DNA from: a virus
Strand: one strand, 5' to 3'
Length of the DNA: 43,984 bases
Virus record (IMG/VR): IMGVR_UViG_3300002460_000023
Span: 1-43,984 of that record
The notes below the pieces were generated by a model. That model searched no databases and had not been told where the DNA came from. It saw nothing but the letters and a program-made list of their open reading frames with translations. The translations under genes were made by a program, and so were the position numbers. Positions 29,802-38,492 of this stretch are shown piece by piece; the first letter of the stretch is position 1, and the number at the start of each line of letters is the position of its first letter.

Positions 29802-31448
29802 TTACTTGCCCTCGTCCATGTTAGCGAACAGCTCTGTCAAACACTGTACATCGTCATCGGGCCGGTAGGGGTCAATCTGCCAGCACGCCGTCGCAAAGTG
29901 CTTGAACAAATCCATCTGGTCTTTTTGCATTTCCCCAGAACCCGTGTAAACAGCCCAGCAAGAGGCATCGCTCTTCTCCATGCGCTCCCTGAATTTCTTG
30001 GACAACTTGCTTGCCGCTATCGGAAAGCACATGTCACTGATAAAAAGCACGTCGGCCTTCTTGAAATCATCTTGGTTCATACCCCACAGGCACATGGTAA
30101 AGGCAAGGTCGAAGTCTGTGCCACCGCCCAAGAAGATTTGGGTAAACCTCATAAGGAGCAGCTCTTCACCCGGCGCGGCATCAAACCGCTGCACAACTGC
30201 TGAAAACCCGTGGTAACGCCCTACCCGCTTCTGGTAGTCGTCGTAACTCCACGCAATGTTGTCCTGAGCGCCGTCACAGAACTGTATATAGTAAAACGGC
30301 TGTTTACGCTTGGCCGCCTCACGATACTGCACCAAAGCCACAGCCTTCGCCCAGATAATCTCGTTGCCACCCATACTACCAGACCCGTCAACACAACATA
30401 CAACAGGGCCTAGCCCCTCAGGCTCTCTGGATTCCTTCTGCCAGTTAAGAGCTTTACCATCTAGCAGACGCGCCCACAGTTCCTTCTTCATTACCGGGTG
30501 CGCCAGATTGACGAACTCGGAACCCGTCAACCTTTCTAGCTTACCACCCAGCACCACGTCCACGATTGTCTCGCTACCTCGCGTTGTCTTGTTACGCTTA
30601 ACGTGGTCGTGAATACGCTGGATGCGCCCGGCCAGCCGAGCAATGCGCTTCAACTGTTCGTCGTCCTTCAGCATACGTGCCACTTCAAGCTGGTCTTTAA
30701 CGGGCATTTTACGGCCTGCTCCCTCACCCTCGCCGCAGCCAAAGGCGTCAATGGCCTCCATCGTGGCTTCGATATCGTCAATGGCGCTGCGGATAGCCTC
30801 TGACATTTGCCCTTGCACCGTCTGCTCGTTGTTGGCAAACTCCTGCCGCATCTTCTGAGCATTCTGTGCGGCCGACTGCACAGCCTGTAAGGTTTGCGCC
30901 TTGGTAGACTTGATCTTCTGCTGGAGCTCCTTCATCTTAGCCTGCAACTCTTCCAGCTTCTTGCCAGTAACGTTGGCTGTCTGCTTGCGCAGCGTCTTGT
31001 ACATGTCACGCAAGCCATCCAGACGCTTACGCATCTGCTTGGCTTCCATCATCGCGTTGTAGTGCCCCTTAATTGCTTCACGCAGCCCAGCGGGTAGATT
31101 CTCCACAACCTCTTCCAGCCGTCGGGTGGCTACAAGGCTGGCCAGTTCATTGCGCGTTGTCATACGCCGCAACCGCTGCAATGATTCCAGCCCCTCCATG
31201 TGCTTCAGCAGATGCACATGCGGCTCAATAAGCCCGCTAACCTCGGCCGAAGACTTTATGCGCGGGGCGCCCTTGTAGAACCAGTTGTACGTGTCACACT
31301 GCATGTTCTGGTATAGCGGCAGGAACTTCTTGCCGCTGTTGGCCCTTTGCGCAAGGTCGGGCGCCCGGTCGTATAGCTCCAGGAAACCTTCCCGGCTAAA
31401 GGTGGTGCCGTCAATCCCAAACAGCTCGCTTTCCAGGTGGTTGAACAC
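29802..31448 (-). CDS. VWA-domain protein (ViaA/CoxE-like), 548 aa
   Basis: The N-terminal ~250 residues are helical with a long coiled coil (KLEELQAKMKELQQKIKST). The C-terminal third is a von Willebrand A domain with a full MIDAS: DGSGS at 354-358, the Thr of GGGTD at 441-445, and the Asp of LFISDM at ~470. Such VWA proteins pair with MoxR-type AAA+ ATPases, as in E. coli RavA-ViaA and CbbQ-CbbO, where they deliver or remodel metal-dependent or membrane complexes. Here the MoxR gene is directly upstream (12-nt gap). A role in remodelling host or phage complexes is inference. Confidence 0.9.
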   Translation of the reverse strand: MFNHLESELFGIDGTTFSREGFLELYDRAPDLAQRANSGKKFLPLYQNMQCDTYNWFYKGAPRIKSSAEVSGLIEPHVHLLKHMEGLESLQRLRRMTTRNELASLVATRRLEEVVENLPAGLREAIKGHYNAMMEAKQMRKRLDGLRDMYKTLRKQTANVTGKKLEELQAKMKELQQKIKSTKAQTLQAVQSAAQNAQKMRQEFANNEQTVQGQMSEAIRSAIDDIEATMEAIDAFGCGEGEGAGRKMPVKDQLEVARMLKDDEQLKRIARLAGRIQRIHDHVKRNKTTRGSETIVDVVLGGKLERLTGSEFVNLAHPVMKKELWARLLDGKALNWQKESREPEGLGPVVCCVDGSGSMGGNEIIWAKAVALVQYREAAKRKQPFYYIQFCDGAQDNIAWSYDDYQKRVGRYHGFSAVVQRFDAAPGEELLLMRFTQIFLGGGTDFDLAFTMCLWGMNQDDFKKADVLFISDMCFPIAASKLSKKFRERMEKSDASCWAVYTGSGEMQKDQMDLFKHFATACWQIDPYRPDDDVQCLTELFANMDEGK

Positions 31449-31460
31449 GGTAGCCCCCGT

Positions 31461-32831
31461 TTACAGCTTAGTCAGATCGACACCAAGAAACTCACTGATA
31501 ATGCGAGCCTGCGAACTACGCACCTTGTCCAAGACGCCTTGTACAAGCCGCCGCCGCCCCGGCTCGTCTTGCTCGGACAGGTCCTTCTCCAGAGCTTTAA
31601 CGAGCTTCGTCATTTCCTGGTTACCGTCAAGAGCCATATCCATCTTAGCCTTGTCGTCCTTACCTTCAGCCCGGTAAGCCTTCTCTAGATCATGTACTAA
31701 CTTGTTAGCGCTCTCCAGCTTCATCTGGAGGCTCTCCGCCATAGGGGCGGCAATGCTGAGAACGATCTGCCCAACCTTGCTGATCTCGCTAACCTTGCTC
31801 CAAAGGCAGTGCCGAATGGGAGCGTAATCCTCCAGGTCTGCCTTTACGGCCTCCAGCTTCCAACCTTTGAGGGCGCCTTTCTTCTTGTCCGTGCCCAGCA
31901 AGGCAGCGGCTACAACAGACGCGTCCTCGTAGTCTTCCACCGCGTAGCCTTGCTCATCCATATACTCGAAGGCAACCCTTGAGAAGGACTTGTAAAGAGC
32001 CTCAGCCCGTGCGATGTCAACAAACCAGCAGGCCAACCGGTCATCCATCGCCGACAGGAAGCCACCGTTGCGTAGCTCATTACGGATTGCCCACAAGCCG
32101 CGCATAACTTCCTGGTCGAACCCAACCCGCAGAACGGCCTGCTGGACTTGCAGAAGCTCAGGAGCTGTCAGCTTTATGGACCCCGTCGGCGGGGAGCTAA
32201 ACCCAGCCACCGCCATCTTGAGCATCTTGTAGAAATTCTCAGGCTCCTTCACGTATTCGACGTTGTGGCGAAACGCAATACGCTGATACAGCGCGGCCAA
32301 CGCTGCGTTCTCAGGAAGCTCGTTACTGGAGGCAAACATGGAGAACAGGGGCACGTTGAGCATTGTGCGCCCGTTACGGAACAGCCGCTCGTTGAGCACA
32401 TCCAGCTTGTTGTTCAGCACGGCGTCACTGCACTTCCAGATTTCGTCCGCGTGGTAGATGCGGGCCGTCGGCAGGTAACCGTCTACCGCCCGCCGATAGT
32501 CTTCCTGCTCCAGACCCTTGAGAGAACGGGGGCCAAACAACTCGTCCGGCTCCATCGTGCGTGTGCACAGCTTACGAAAGTAGAAGTCTTCGTCCTCCCA
32601 ATACTCCGCGAACGCCGCCGCAAGATAGTGCGACAACTGTGACTTGGCCGTACCCGGAGGACCAAGCGTGAAGTGGTGGTTACCCGTCATCAGCGCGAGC
32701 ACGCTGGTATGTATTGGCTCCTCACGCTCGATAACGTTGCTCAGGAGCACCTGCTCTGTAATCCACAGCTTGGCGAGCCCGTGTAGCACCGCCGACTGGT
32801 CCAAGACCATCTTGCTATCTAGCTTCAGCAT
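31461..32831 (-). CDS. MoxR/RavA-family AAA+ ATPase, 456 aa
   Basis: Walker A GPPGTAKS at 57-64 (the Ala-Lys form typical of MoxR), a Walker B-like segment YHADEIWK at ~126, a FASSNELP sensor 1 near ~165 and the RIAFRHNVEY region expected for the arginine finger. The N-terminal helices and the long C-terminal helical extension (to 456) match the RavA branch, which carries an extra discoidal region. The pair with the VWA protein should form a chaperone-like ATPase. ATG at 32831 has GGAGG upstream. It starts the module 28560-32831. Confidence 0.9.
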   Translation of the reverse strand: MLKLDSKMVLDQSAVLHGLAKLWITEQVLLSNVIEREEPIHTSVLALMTGNHHFTLGPPGTAKSQLSHYLAAAFAEYWEDEDFYFRKLCTRTMEPDELFGPRSLKGLEQEDYRRAVDGYLPTARIYHADEIWKCSDAVLNNKLDVLNERLFRNGRTMLNVPLFSMFASSNELPENAALAALYQRIAFRHNVEYVKEPENFYKMLKMAVAGFSSPPTGSIKLTAPELLQVQQAVLRVGFDQEVMRGLWAIRNELRNGGFLSAMDDRLACWFVDIARAEALYKSFSRVAFEYMDEQGYAVEDYEDASVVAAALLGTDKKKGALKGWKLEAVKADLEDYAPIRHCLWSKVSEISKVGQIVLSIAAPMAESLQMKLESANKLVHDLEKAYRAEGKDDKAKMDMALDGNQEMTKLVKALEKDLSEQDEPGRRRLVQGVLDKVRSSQARIISEFLGVDLTKL

Positions 32832-32910
32832 TGCCCCTGCCTCCGGTTGGGTGGTAGTTTACCGCAATGGCTGTAAGGTAGCATTACTCACGTTCGTTGT
32901 CAACACTTGT

Positions 32911-33315
32911 TTACCGTATGTCGGCCGGTAAGCCACCGGGCCTTACGACAGGACGCGCATTTTTCTGGAAGTCTCGGGCAATAGCTAAAGCCCTCAAATG
33001 AGATACTGTAGTCTCATCCAGCTCAGACAAAATGGAGCTGTCAAAGGTATGGAGGTAACATCCGTGCATAACTAGCAGAACATCCAGTCGTATTCCGTGC
33101 TCGGCGATAAATCTAGGTGTGTCCACAACAAGCTGCCAGTCAAGACCCAAACTGAGCAGGTAGTCCCCAACGGCAAACTGGCGGAACCAGTAAAAACCAA
33201 GCTCCTCGATGCTGACGCCAGACAGTAGCTTATCAAACTCGGCGGGCGTGTACCTTCTGCTTGCCAGCTTTGCCGCCATCTTCTCGAACACTTTCTTTCT
33301 TGACTTTTTTAGCAC
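32911..33315 (-). CDS. Hypothetical protein, 134 aa
   Basis: Basic N-terminus (LKKSRKKVFEKMAAKLASRR) followed by an acidic and hydrophobic middle (DKLLSGVSIEELGFYWFRQFAVGD). No family recognised. GTG at 33315 has AGAGAG upstream; the internal ATG at 33279 would reduce the 83-nt overlap with the next gene upstream. The gap of 79 nt after it leads to the MoxR gene. Confidence 0.62.
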   Translation of the reverse strand: MLKKSRKKVFEKMAAKLASRRYTPAEFDKLLSGVSIEELGFYWFRQFAVGDYLLSLGLDWQLVVDTPRFIAEHGIRLDVLLVMHGCYLHTFDSSILSELDETTVSHLRALAIARDFQKNARPVVRPGGLPADIR

Positions 33316-33667
33316 GGGAAGCTCTCTGTTTTTGTGGTTGAGACGAATCCCGAACGAACTTCTTTGCCGCCTTGATCGCTTTTAACGCCCGCAACGTACC
33401 CGGCGTTAAAAGCTCAACTACCCCGATATTGTCAAACCAAGCTTGGTAGTCCAGGTACATCGCGTGAAGAATGTATCGCCGCCTATCCTCATCAGTATAA
33501 CTCGGATTAAAGGAATGGACATTACCTCTGCTCATCCCTCTAGGCCATTCAGAAACTAAGATGTAGGCAAGGTCCAAGCTGCCAAACAGTTCATAGAAGT
33601 ATACCTCGCTCAACTTCTTTCGACGTAACCTCGACACTTCCAGAACACGCTGCCACGGCGATAACAT
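33233..33667 (-). CDS. Hypothetical basic protein, 144 aa
   Basis: The N-terminal two thirds look folded (EVYFYELFGSLDLAYILVSEW, YLDYQAWFDNIGVVELL) and resemble in style the neighbour at 32911-33315, which has a similar FYWF...L pattern, so the two may be distant paralogues. The C-terminal ~40 residues are very basic and probably disordered (KQRASRAKKVKKES). ATG at 33667 with GGAGGG and a 5-nt spacer. Function unknown. Confidence 0.7.
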   Translation of the reverse strand: MLSPWQRVLEVSRLRRKKLSEVYFYELFGSLDLAYILVSEWPRGMSRGNVHSFNPSYTDEDRRRYILHAMYLDYQAWFDNIGVVELLTPGTLRALKAIKAAKKFVRDSSQPQKQRASRAKKVKKESVREDGGKAGKQKVHARRV

Positions 33668-33678
33668 CGCAACCCTCC

Positions 33679-33733
33679 AAAGCTAAGGCACAGCCAAGAA
33701 GCGTTTAAGACCCCCCAGCCGTGCCTTAGCTTT
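33679..33733 (-). repeat. Perfect 13-bp inverted repeat in intergenic leader
   Basis: AAAGCTAAGGCAC (33679-33691) and GTGCCTTAGCTTT (33721-33733) around a 29-nt loop. It lies between the DUF6744-like gene and the ribosome binding site of the 33233-33667 gene. It may terminate the upstream transcript, hold back translation or bind a protein; no strong U-run follows beyond the TTT of the stem. Confidence 0.75.
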
Positions 33734-33748
33734 ACGTGCTAGCAGTGT

Positions 33749-34843
33749 TTACGCGGCTGCCTCATCGTCCTCGTCATCGTCGAGGTCCAGAACAGCAGCA
33801 ACCTCCTTCGCGAGGTCAACCTTGGCACGCTTAGGCGGAACATAGGGCTTCGGTACGGCGCCACCCTCGACCATGACACCGTCAACCGCGCCGGACAGGG
33901 CCTTGCGTACCATGTCTTCCACAGTTGCCGCCTTGCCTCGCAGCTCGTCAGCACGGTAGTTGAGGGCCGTCTCGTAGACACCAACCTTCTTGACAAACTC
34001 CTGTGCCCGGTGCACGAAGCCCTTGGCCGCCCGGCCGCTGATAATGGCGTCAGTCTGGCCACCGGCACGCTGATCGCGGACCTCTTCACACCGCTTCTGA
34101 AATTCCGACTGGAGGGCCGACATGTCGGTGGCCATGCCGTACTCCACCCACCGGCTAATCTTGTGGCGCTCGCTCTCCATGTCCACGATTGGCACCATGT
34201 AGAAGGCGTAATGCCCACCAAGGCTGGAGAAGAAGACCTCCATCTTCTCCATCTGTGGCGTAAAGGAGTTGAGCGCGAACCATACCCCACCGCGTCTCCG
34301 GATGGGCACCGGCGACCAGAACCTTTCGGCCACCTTCTGGCAGAAGTGACGCACAGTACTGGTGTTGATATTTCTGGACAACTCTTCATGCAGTAGTTGC
34401 AGGCGAGTTGCCACCGCTTTGCGCCGGTCGCTGACACCGATGCCGTCGAAAACCAACTTCTGCTCCTTGCGGTAGAAGATACACATGAAGCTTTCCTCGA
34501 AGCCCACCTTCTCGGCGCCTTCGGTCTCGTCCACGTCTTTGAATGTGACCTGGTGCTTCAGATAGTCCGTGGTGCGCCCAGCCGCCGTGATGTCTACCTT
34601 GAATCCCTGCCGCATCCCAGCAAACTTCTTGCGAGCTCGCCGCCACGCCTGCTCCGGCGAGATATCCGGCATCAGGCTCGCGGCAAGGGAACTGTCGAAT
34701 CCGGCCACGGCTGCCAGCTTGCGGCACTCCTCAAAGGAAATGCGAGCACCGCCGCTTTCGTACGAGAAGATATGCCCAGCCAGCGGAACATTGCGGAACT
34801 GATCCCTTGAGTAGGGAGCGCCGGTGAAAGGCTTACGGTTCAT
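33749..34843 (-). CDS. DUF6744-like phage protein, 364 aa (tentative)
   Basis: Folded region ~20-330 with a layout (VWFALNSFTPQMEKMEVFFSSLGG, HYAFYMVPIVD) that reminds me of the phage DUF6744 family, in which a Trp/Asn-rich core is followed by a short strand ending in V-P-(I/L). The long helical segment (DMSALQSEFQKRCEEVRDQ) and very acidic C-terminus (LDDDEDDEAAA) are visible. Function of this family is unknown; strong expression and DNA association have been suggested for abundant early phage proteins of this type, but nothing here proves it. ATG at 34843 with AAGGAGG. Confidence 0.75.
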   Translation of the reverse strand: MNRKPFTGAPYSRDQFRNVPLAGHIFSYESGGARISFEECRKLAAVAGFDSSLAASLMPDISPEQAWRRARKKFAGMRQGFKVDITAAGRTTDYLKHQVTFKDVDETEGAEKVGFEESFMCIFYRKEQKLVFDGIGVSDRRKAVATRLQLLHEELSRNINTSTVRHFCQKVAERFWSPVPIRRRGGVWFALNSFTPQMEKMEVFFSSLGGHYAFYMVPIVDMESERHKISRWVEYGMATDMSALQSEFQKRCEEVRDQRAGGQTDAIISGRAAKGFVHRAQEFVKKVGVYETALNYRADELRGKAATVEDMVRKALSGAVDGVMVEGGAVPKPYVPPKRAKVDLAKEVAAVLDLDDDEDDEAAA

Positions 34844-34880
34844 ATCTACCGCCTCCTTGGGTTAGGGTTACTTCGGGGAC

Positions 34881-35258
34881 CTACTTTTTCGGAGGAGCCA
34901 AATAATCTTCATAGCCCTGCACTACTGTTCTGAAGCCCTCCGATGTGATAAGTGTGGCTGTCAACATGCGTACTGGAGCGTACCCGGCCTGACGGATAAC
35001 CCGTGCGATGACAACACCAGTATGCCGCGAACGGGTATTGACGATAACAACCACGCTGCTTCTGCTTGGGCACTCCTTAACCAACCGCTTCACTATGCGG
35101 TTAGCTATCCTAGTCAGTAGTGTGCACTTTGGAAGTGTTAACACCAACGGCAACCTGGGGATCACGTATTCGTAAGCCGGTTTGGGCATGCACTGAGACA
35201 TTGCCTCAGGCCAGAACTTGATCATGCTGTACCCGCTAGTCACCAGAAAGGACTGCAT
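34881..35258 (-). CDS. Hypothetical protein, 125 aa
   Basis: The central part alternates strands and helices (VVVIVNTRSRHTGVVIARVIRQ, then APVRMLTATLITSEG). No family recognised. ATG at 35258 has GGAGGGGG immediately upstream. The first 23 nt overlap the HNH gene. Confidence 0.7.
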   Translation of the reverse strand: MQSFLVTSGYSMIKFWPEAMSQCMPKPAYEYVIPRLPLVLTLPKCTLLTRIANRIVKRLVKECPSRSSVVVIVNTRSRHTGVVIARVIRQAGYAPVRMLTATLITSEGFRTVVQGYEDYLAPPKK

Positions 35259-35601
35259 TCCCCCTCCACATGGTTACCAACTTCTCGATACTCGTTGTAG
35301 TGCTCGCCAGACGCTTGCAGAATGCCAAATGGGGCATCGGGCGTGCGGCGTGCCCTATAATAAGGTGTGCCCTTGCTGAGCCTGTAAATTCCGCTACTGA
35401 GGACGCCCCCCTGCTGCTGTTACAGCTAAGGCACGCGGTAACCAAGTTGTCGTCACCGTTATGCCCACCCTCATGCAACGGCACGATGTGGTCAAGGGTC
35501 AACCCAGCGTTTGCCCCACAGTAGAGACACTGAAACCCATCTCGCACGTAGATGGCAAGCCGCCTTGCGGGACGTATCCATTTGCTGCCGTTGCGAGCCA
35601 T
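35236..35601 (-). CDS. HNH endonuclease, 121 aa
   Basis: Compact HNH nuclease: AIYVRDGFQCLYCG, then LTLDHIVPLHEGGHNGDDNLVTACLSCNSSRG, i.e. C-x2-C, DH, H-x6-N and C-x2-C in the canonical McrA-type order. The size suits a free-standing phage HNH enzyme, which may nick DNA in packaging, homing or host DNA breakdown. The ATG at 35601 is preferred (GGGGG about 9 nt upstream); an in-frame ATG at 35664 would add 21 residues, and a TTGACA hexamer overlaps that extension. Confidence 0.88.
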   Translation of the reverse strand: MARNGSKWIRPARRLAIYVRDGFQCLYCGANAGLTLDHIVPLHEGGHNGDDNLVTACLSCNSSRGASSVAEFTGSARAHLIIGHAARPMPHLAFCKRLASTTTSIEKLVTMWRGNAVLSGD

Positions 35602-35688
35602 TTGCGTGTGCCCCCTGTTTACCAGCACACGCAAGGTAACAAGTCTCATAAATCTTGTCAACATTAGATTTTAGACATCCGGTTAGCG

Positions 35689-35880
35689 TTACCCAAGAGG
35701 CACAACCTTCGAGTAGACATACGTCTGCTTGACTTCCACGGTTACCGGATGGCCGGTTGACAAATGGTGTGACTGCGCTGGAAAGTGACCTCCAACGCCA
35801 CATGCAGAGCATGCTAGGCAGAACCATTTCTGTTCCGTATGCTGGCTAGTGTGCTTAACGTGTCTTCTTGACTTCCTCAC
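35689..35880 (-). CDS. Small zinc-finger protein, 63 aa
   Basis: WFCLACSACGVGGHFPAQSH with a following STGHPV gives a C-x2-C...H...H set like a single C2H2-type finger, in the form frequent in phage accessory proteins. The N-terminus is basic. GTG start at 35880 overlaps the upstream stop as GTGA. Function unknown; nucleic-acid binding is the simplest guess. Confidence 0.78.
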   Translation of the reverse strand: MRKSRRHVKHTSQHTEQKWFCLACSACGVGGHFPAQSHHLSTGHPVTVEVKQTYVYSKVVPLG

Positions 35881-36428
35881 AGTATTAGAACCTCATTAGC
35901 CCCCATAGCGGCCGTGTCTGATCGCTCACCCGTGGCCCCGGCTGGAGCTGGTTTACCATCATCACCGGCAAGCTCAACCTGCCTTGTGACGGCCTGATGT
36001 ACCGCCTTAGCAGAACCAGCCACAGACAAGTTAGTCATGCACCACGCCTGCACAACTTCCACGAGTGCATGCTTTACCTCCTGCCCATAGCGCAAGGACC
36101 TGGATCGCACTTGCGCCAAAAGACTTTGTATTGTCAGCTCAAGTAGACCCTTGTTGACTGAAAAGCAATCCAAGCAGAGGTAACACGGCTCATCGCCTAC
36201 CATCATTCCTTCGGGCAAATACACGAAGTTAGCCGGGACCCATCTTCGCAGCTTCTCAGTCTGGTAATAGCTGGCAATGACAGCATTGCCGCAGAACCCG
36301 CAATGCAGCACAGCCCCATGCTTCACCTTAAACTTCCGGGCAGCTCCGTTCAGCGTCTTGCACATGCCTGGATTCGCTATCGCAGCCTCCAGGCGAAGCT
36401 GCATCTCTACAACGTCAGCTTTGTTCAT
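35877..36428 (-). CDS. Zinc-binding protein, 183 aa
   Basis: Contains LHCGFCGNAV near residue 43 and CYLCLDCF near residue 83, forming a four-Cys zinc site, followed by a helical C-terminal half and a Gly/Ala/Pro-rich tail. The ATG at 36428 (MNKADVVEM) overlaps the upstream stop as ATGA, which is better supported than an earlier start within the HTH gene. No family recognised. Confidence 0.75.
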   Translation of the reverse strand: MNKADVVEMQLRLEAAIANPGMCKTLNGAARKFKVKHGAVLHCGFCGNAVIASYYQTEKLRRWVPANFVYLPEGMMVGDEPCYLCLDCFSVNKGLLELTIQSLLAQVRSRSLRYGQEVKHALVEVVQAWCMTNLSVAGSAKAVHQAVTRQVELAGDDGKPAPAGATGERSDTAAMGANEVLIL

Positions 36429-36838
36429 TTCGTTTTCCAGAACAGAAAGCAGTGCCTCTGGAGGTGCCAAACCGCCCGCACCCACCGGTGAGCCACAGTA
36501 CTGCTCACACCAAATACTGCGGCAATCTCCCGCACAGTTGAATTTCCATTTAGAGACAACTTCACGAGCAGGGCCAAACCACGCTCTGGATACTGACCAA
36601 ACGTTTGGCCCGCACGCTTCTTACCAAAGTTCCGTATCCGACGAATGCTCTGCTTAGTCTCCGGCGTCAGTCCAGCCAGCTTGTCCACAACAGGTCGGTA
36701 GTAGTAATAGTAGGATTCACCGGCTTTACTCACCTTCTTGCGTTGATAGCCTTCACGCCGTTTGGCATGCCTTGCTTTGTGCGGCTTTACAAGGCTACGA
36801 ATCTTTGCACTCTTCTTAACTCTATGCGTGTTTGCCAC
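36425..36838 (-). CDS. HTH DNA-binding protein, 137 aa
   Basis: Basic N-terminal part (HKARHAKRREGYQRKKV), then an HTH at about residues 100-122 (STVREIAAVFGVSSTVAHRW), close to the form seen in phage terminase small subunits and transposase-like DNA-binding proteins. GTG at 36838 has GGAGG with a 6-nt spacer. It overlaps the SF2 helicase end by 17 nt. Possibly a transcription regulator. Confidence 0.78.
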   Translation of the reverse strand: MANTHRVKKSAKIRSLVKPHKARHAKRREGYQRKKVSKAGESYYYYYRPVVDKLAGLTPETKQSIRRIRNFGKKRAGQTFGQYPERGLALLVKLSLNGNSTVREIAAVFGVSSTVAHRWVRAVWHLQRHCFLFWKTK

Positions 36839-38492
36839 TTATGGCCTCCTTAGCAATGTCTACACTTGCCTTTATAATGAAAGGCTTGCCCTGGCGTTTA
36901 CCGGATTTCTGGTAGTAATCCCTGTCCAACGCGCATATGCTCCCCTCCACCATAACACGCCTCTTATCATCCTCCTGTAGCGACCACGGGTCAAATATCT
37001 CCGGGTGCTCCTTCACCATTTCAAATGGATCAAAGCCAGTAGTGCGCACGCTGAAAGCTGGCTCGCTTAGATAGTATTTTAAGCGATACAGGCTATGCCT
37101 CTTGGCAAGCCCGCCGTCGTCATCTAGGAAGTCTATCACAATCGCCCGCTTACCGTGAACGTGCCGCAGTACCCTACCGACGCGCTGCACAACACTTTGC
37201 TCCTTCTTGCCGGCATCCGCCAACACAATCGCGTCCAAAGCCTTTACGTTGAAGCCCAGCTTGAACACAGTTCCTACAAGAACCTTAATCTCACGGCTGC
37301 GGAACTTCTTCAGTATATCTTCACGGTCTGGTGTACTTGTAGACCCAAAAATCGCTGCCACTTCATCGCCCATCGTCTGCTGCAAGGCGTCATAAAGAAC
37401 ACGGCCGTGAGAGTCAACACGGCTAACCGTTACGAGCACGATTTTGCCCATAGAGGCAAGCCCAGTACACAGCCCAACAATCAGCTTGTTCCGCAGAGGA
37501 TTCTTTACAATAGCATTATCGTAAGTCATACGGTAGTTAGAATACGATTGGCTGACCTTCACCCGGTAAACATGCACATCGGGCGGCGCAAGGTAACCCC
37601 CGTCAATGAGGTTGCTAGTGTTCATATTTACCAAAACCGGGCCCGTCATGCCCCGCAATGCCCCGCCGTCCACTTCGCCACGATCACGCGGGGTAGCCGA
37701 AAGTCCAATACGGAAAAAGGCATTACACGCGCTGGCTACTTCATACCAAGTGTTACCGTCACGGCCTTTGCCTATCAAGCTGTAATCACGAATTGATCCT
37801 AGCGTGTGGCATTCATCAATAATGAGACATTGCACACGTCCCAGCAATGCCCTAACTTCGGGAGATTCACGGCGTGACCACAACGTCTGCACCGTGCTTA
37901 TAGTAATGTAACCGGGGCTGAACTCTCCATCCCCAATACGGCCAACTTGGCTACCACCAAACTCGTTGAAGAAGTCCCCGTAAACCTGATCGAGCAGAAG
38001 CTTGTTCGGCACGATGTAAAGGACCTCAACTCCTAGCTTCTGTACCAGCCACATGGCGATAGGCGTCTTGCCGCCCCCGGTAGGTATCTGCAAAACACCC
38101 CTGCCGCTTTCATACGCCTTCGTAATAGCCTCTATTTGGTGTGGGTAAGCCACCATCGGATTACTAGGTCGGGCACCCGGTACAGGCCAGTTAAAGACCT
38201 TCTGGGGTCGCTTGCTCGTGGTGTAAACACTAACTTCATACCCGCGCCCGCGTAGCGCCTTAACGAGCATCGGTGTGAAGCCGCTAGGAAACCGTTTGGC
38301 GTCACCCAGGTTTACACGGTCAGACTTCCAGCTACCGTAGCCACGGCGGCCACTCCTGCCGTTGCCGCTACGCTGATAATAGGTCACATCGTAATGACAC
38401 GTCAGGGCAACATACTTGGCGGTTTCATCATCACCACCGGCCATTCGGCTGTATACGTTGCCCTGAACAAATAGAATTGGAGGCTTGTACAT
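36822..38492 (-). CDS. SF2 helicase (UvsW/RAD25-like), 556 aa
   Basis: All core SF2 motifs are present: PHQIEAI at ~117, motif I PTGGGKT at 137-143, motif II DECH at 226-229, motif III SATP at 265-268, and motif VI QRVGRVLRH in the second domain. The layout fits the UvsW/ERCC3-type helicases of phages that process branched DNA and switch replication modes, but related type III restriction-like helicases look similar. Residues 1-~100 form an N-terminal domain of unknown function. ATG at 38492 with TAAGGG upstream. It is the first gene after a terminator and a 210-nt gap. Confidence 0.9.
   Translation of the reverse strand: MYKPPILFVQGNVYSRMAGGDDETAKYVALTCHYDVTYYQRSGNGRSGRRGYGSWKSDRVNLGDAKRFPSGFTPMLVKALRGRGYEVSVYTTSKRPQKVFNWPVPGARPSNPMVAYPHQIEAITKAYESGRGVLQIPTGGGKTPIAMWLVQKLGVEVLYIVPNKLLLDQVYGDFFNEFGGSQVGRIGDGEFSPGYITISTVQTLWSRRESPEVRALLGRVQCLIIDECHTLGSIRDYSLIGKGRDGNTWYEVASACNAFFRIGLSATPRDRGEVDGGALRGMTGPVLVNMNTSNLIDGGYLAPPDVHVYRVKVSQSYSNYRMTYDNAIVKNPLRNKLIVGLCTGLASMGKIVLVTVSRVDSHGRVLYDALQQTMGDEVAAIFGSTSTPDREDILKKFRSREIKVLVGTVFKLGFNVKALDAIVLADAGKKEQSVVQRVGRVLRHVHGKRAIVIDFLDDDGGLAKRHSLYRLKYYLSEPAFSVRTTGFDPFEMVKEHPEIFDPWSLQEDDKRRVMVEGSICALDRDYYQKSGKRQGKPFIIKASVDIAKEAISGKHA

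Noticed and set aside
33739-34437. Minus-strand frame of 232 aa overlapping the DUF6744-like gene
   Set aside because: Ser/Arg/Pro-rich shadow of the 364-aa gene, which has a strong ribosome binding site and a coherent sequence.
35628-35661. TTGACA hexamer as a promoter before the HNH gene
   Set aside because: The -10 position matches poorly and the hexamer lies within a possible coding extension.
35492-35827. Minus-strand frame of 111 aa across 35492-35827
   Set aside because: Runs out of frame through the HNH gene and the small zinc-finger gene, both better supported.
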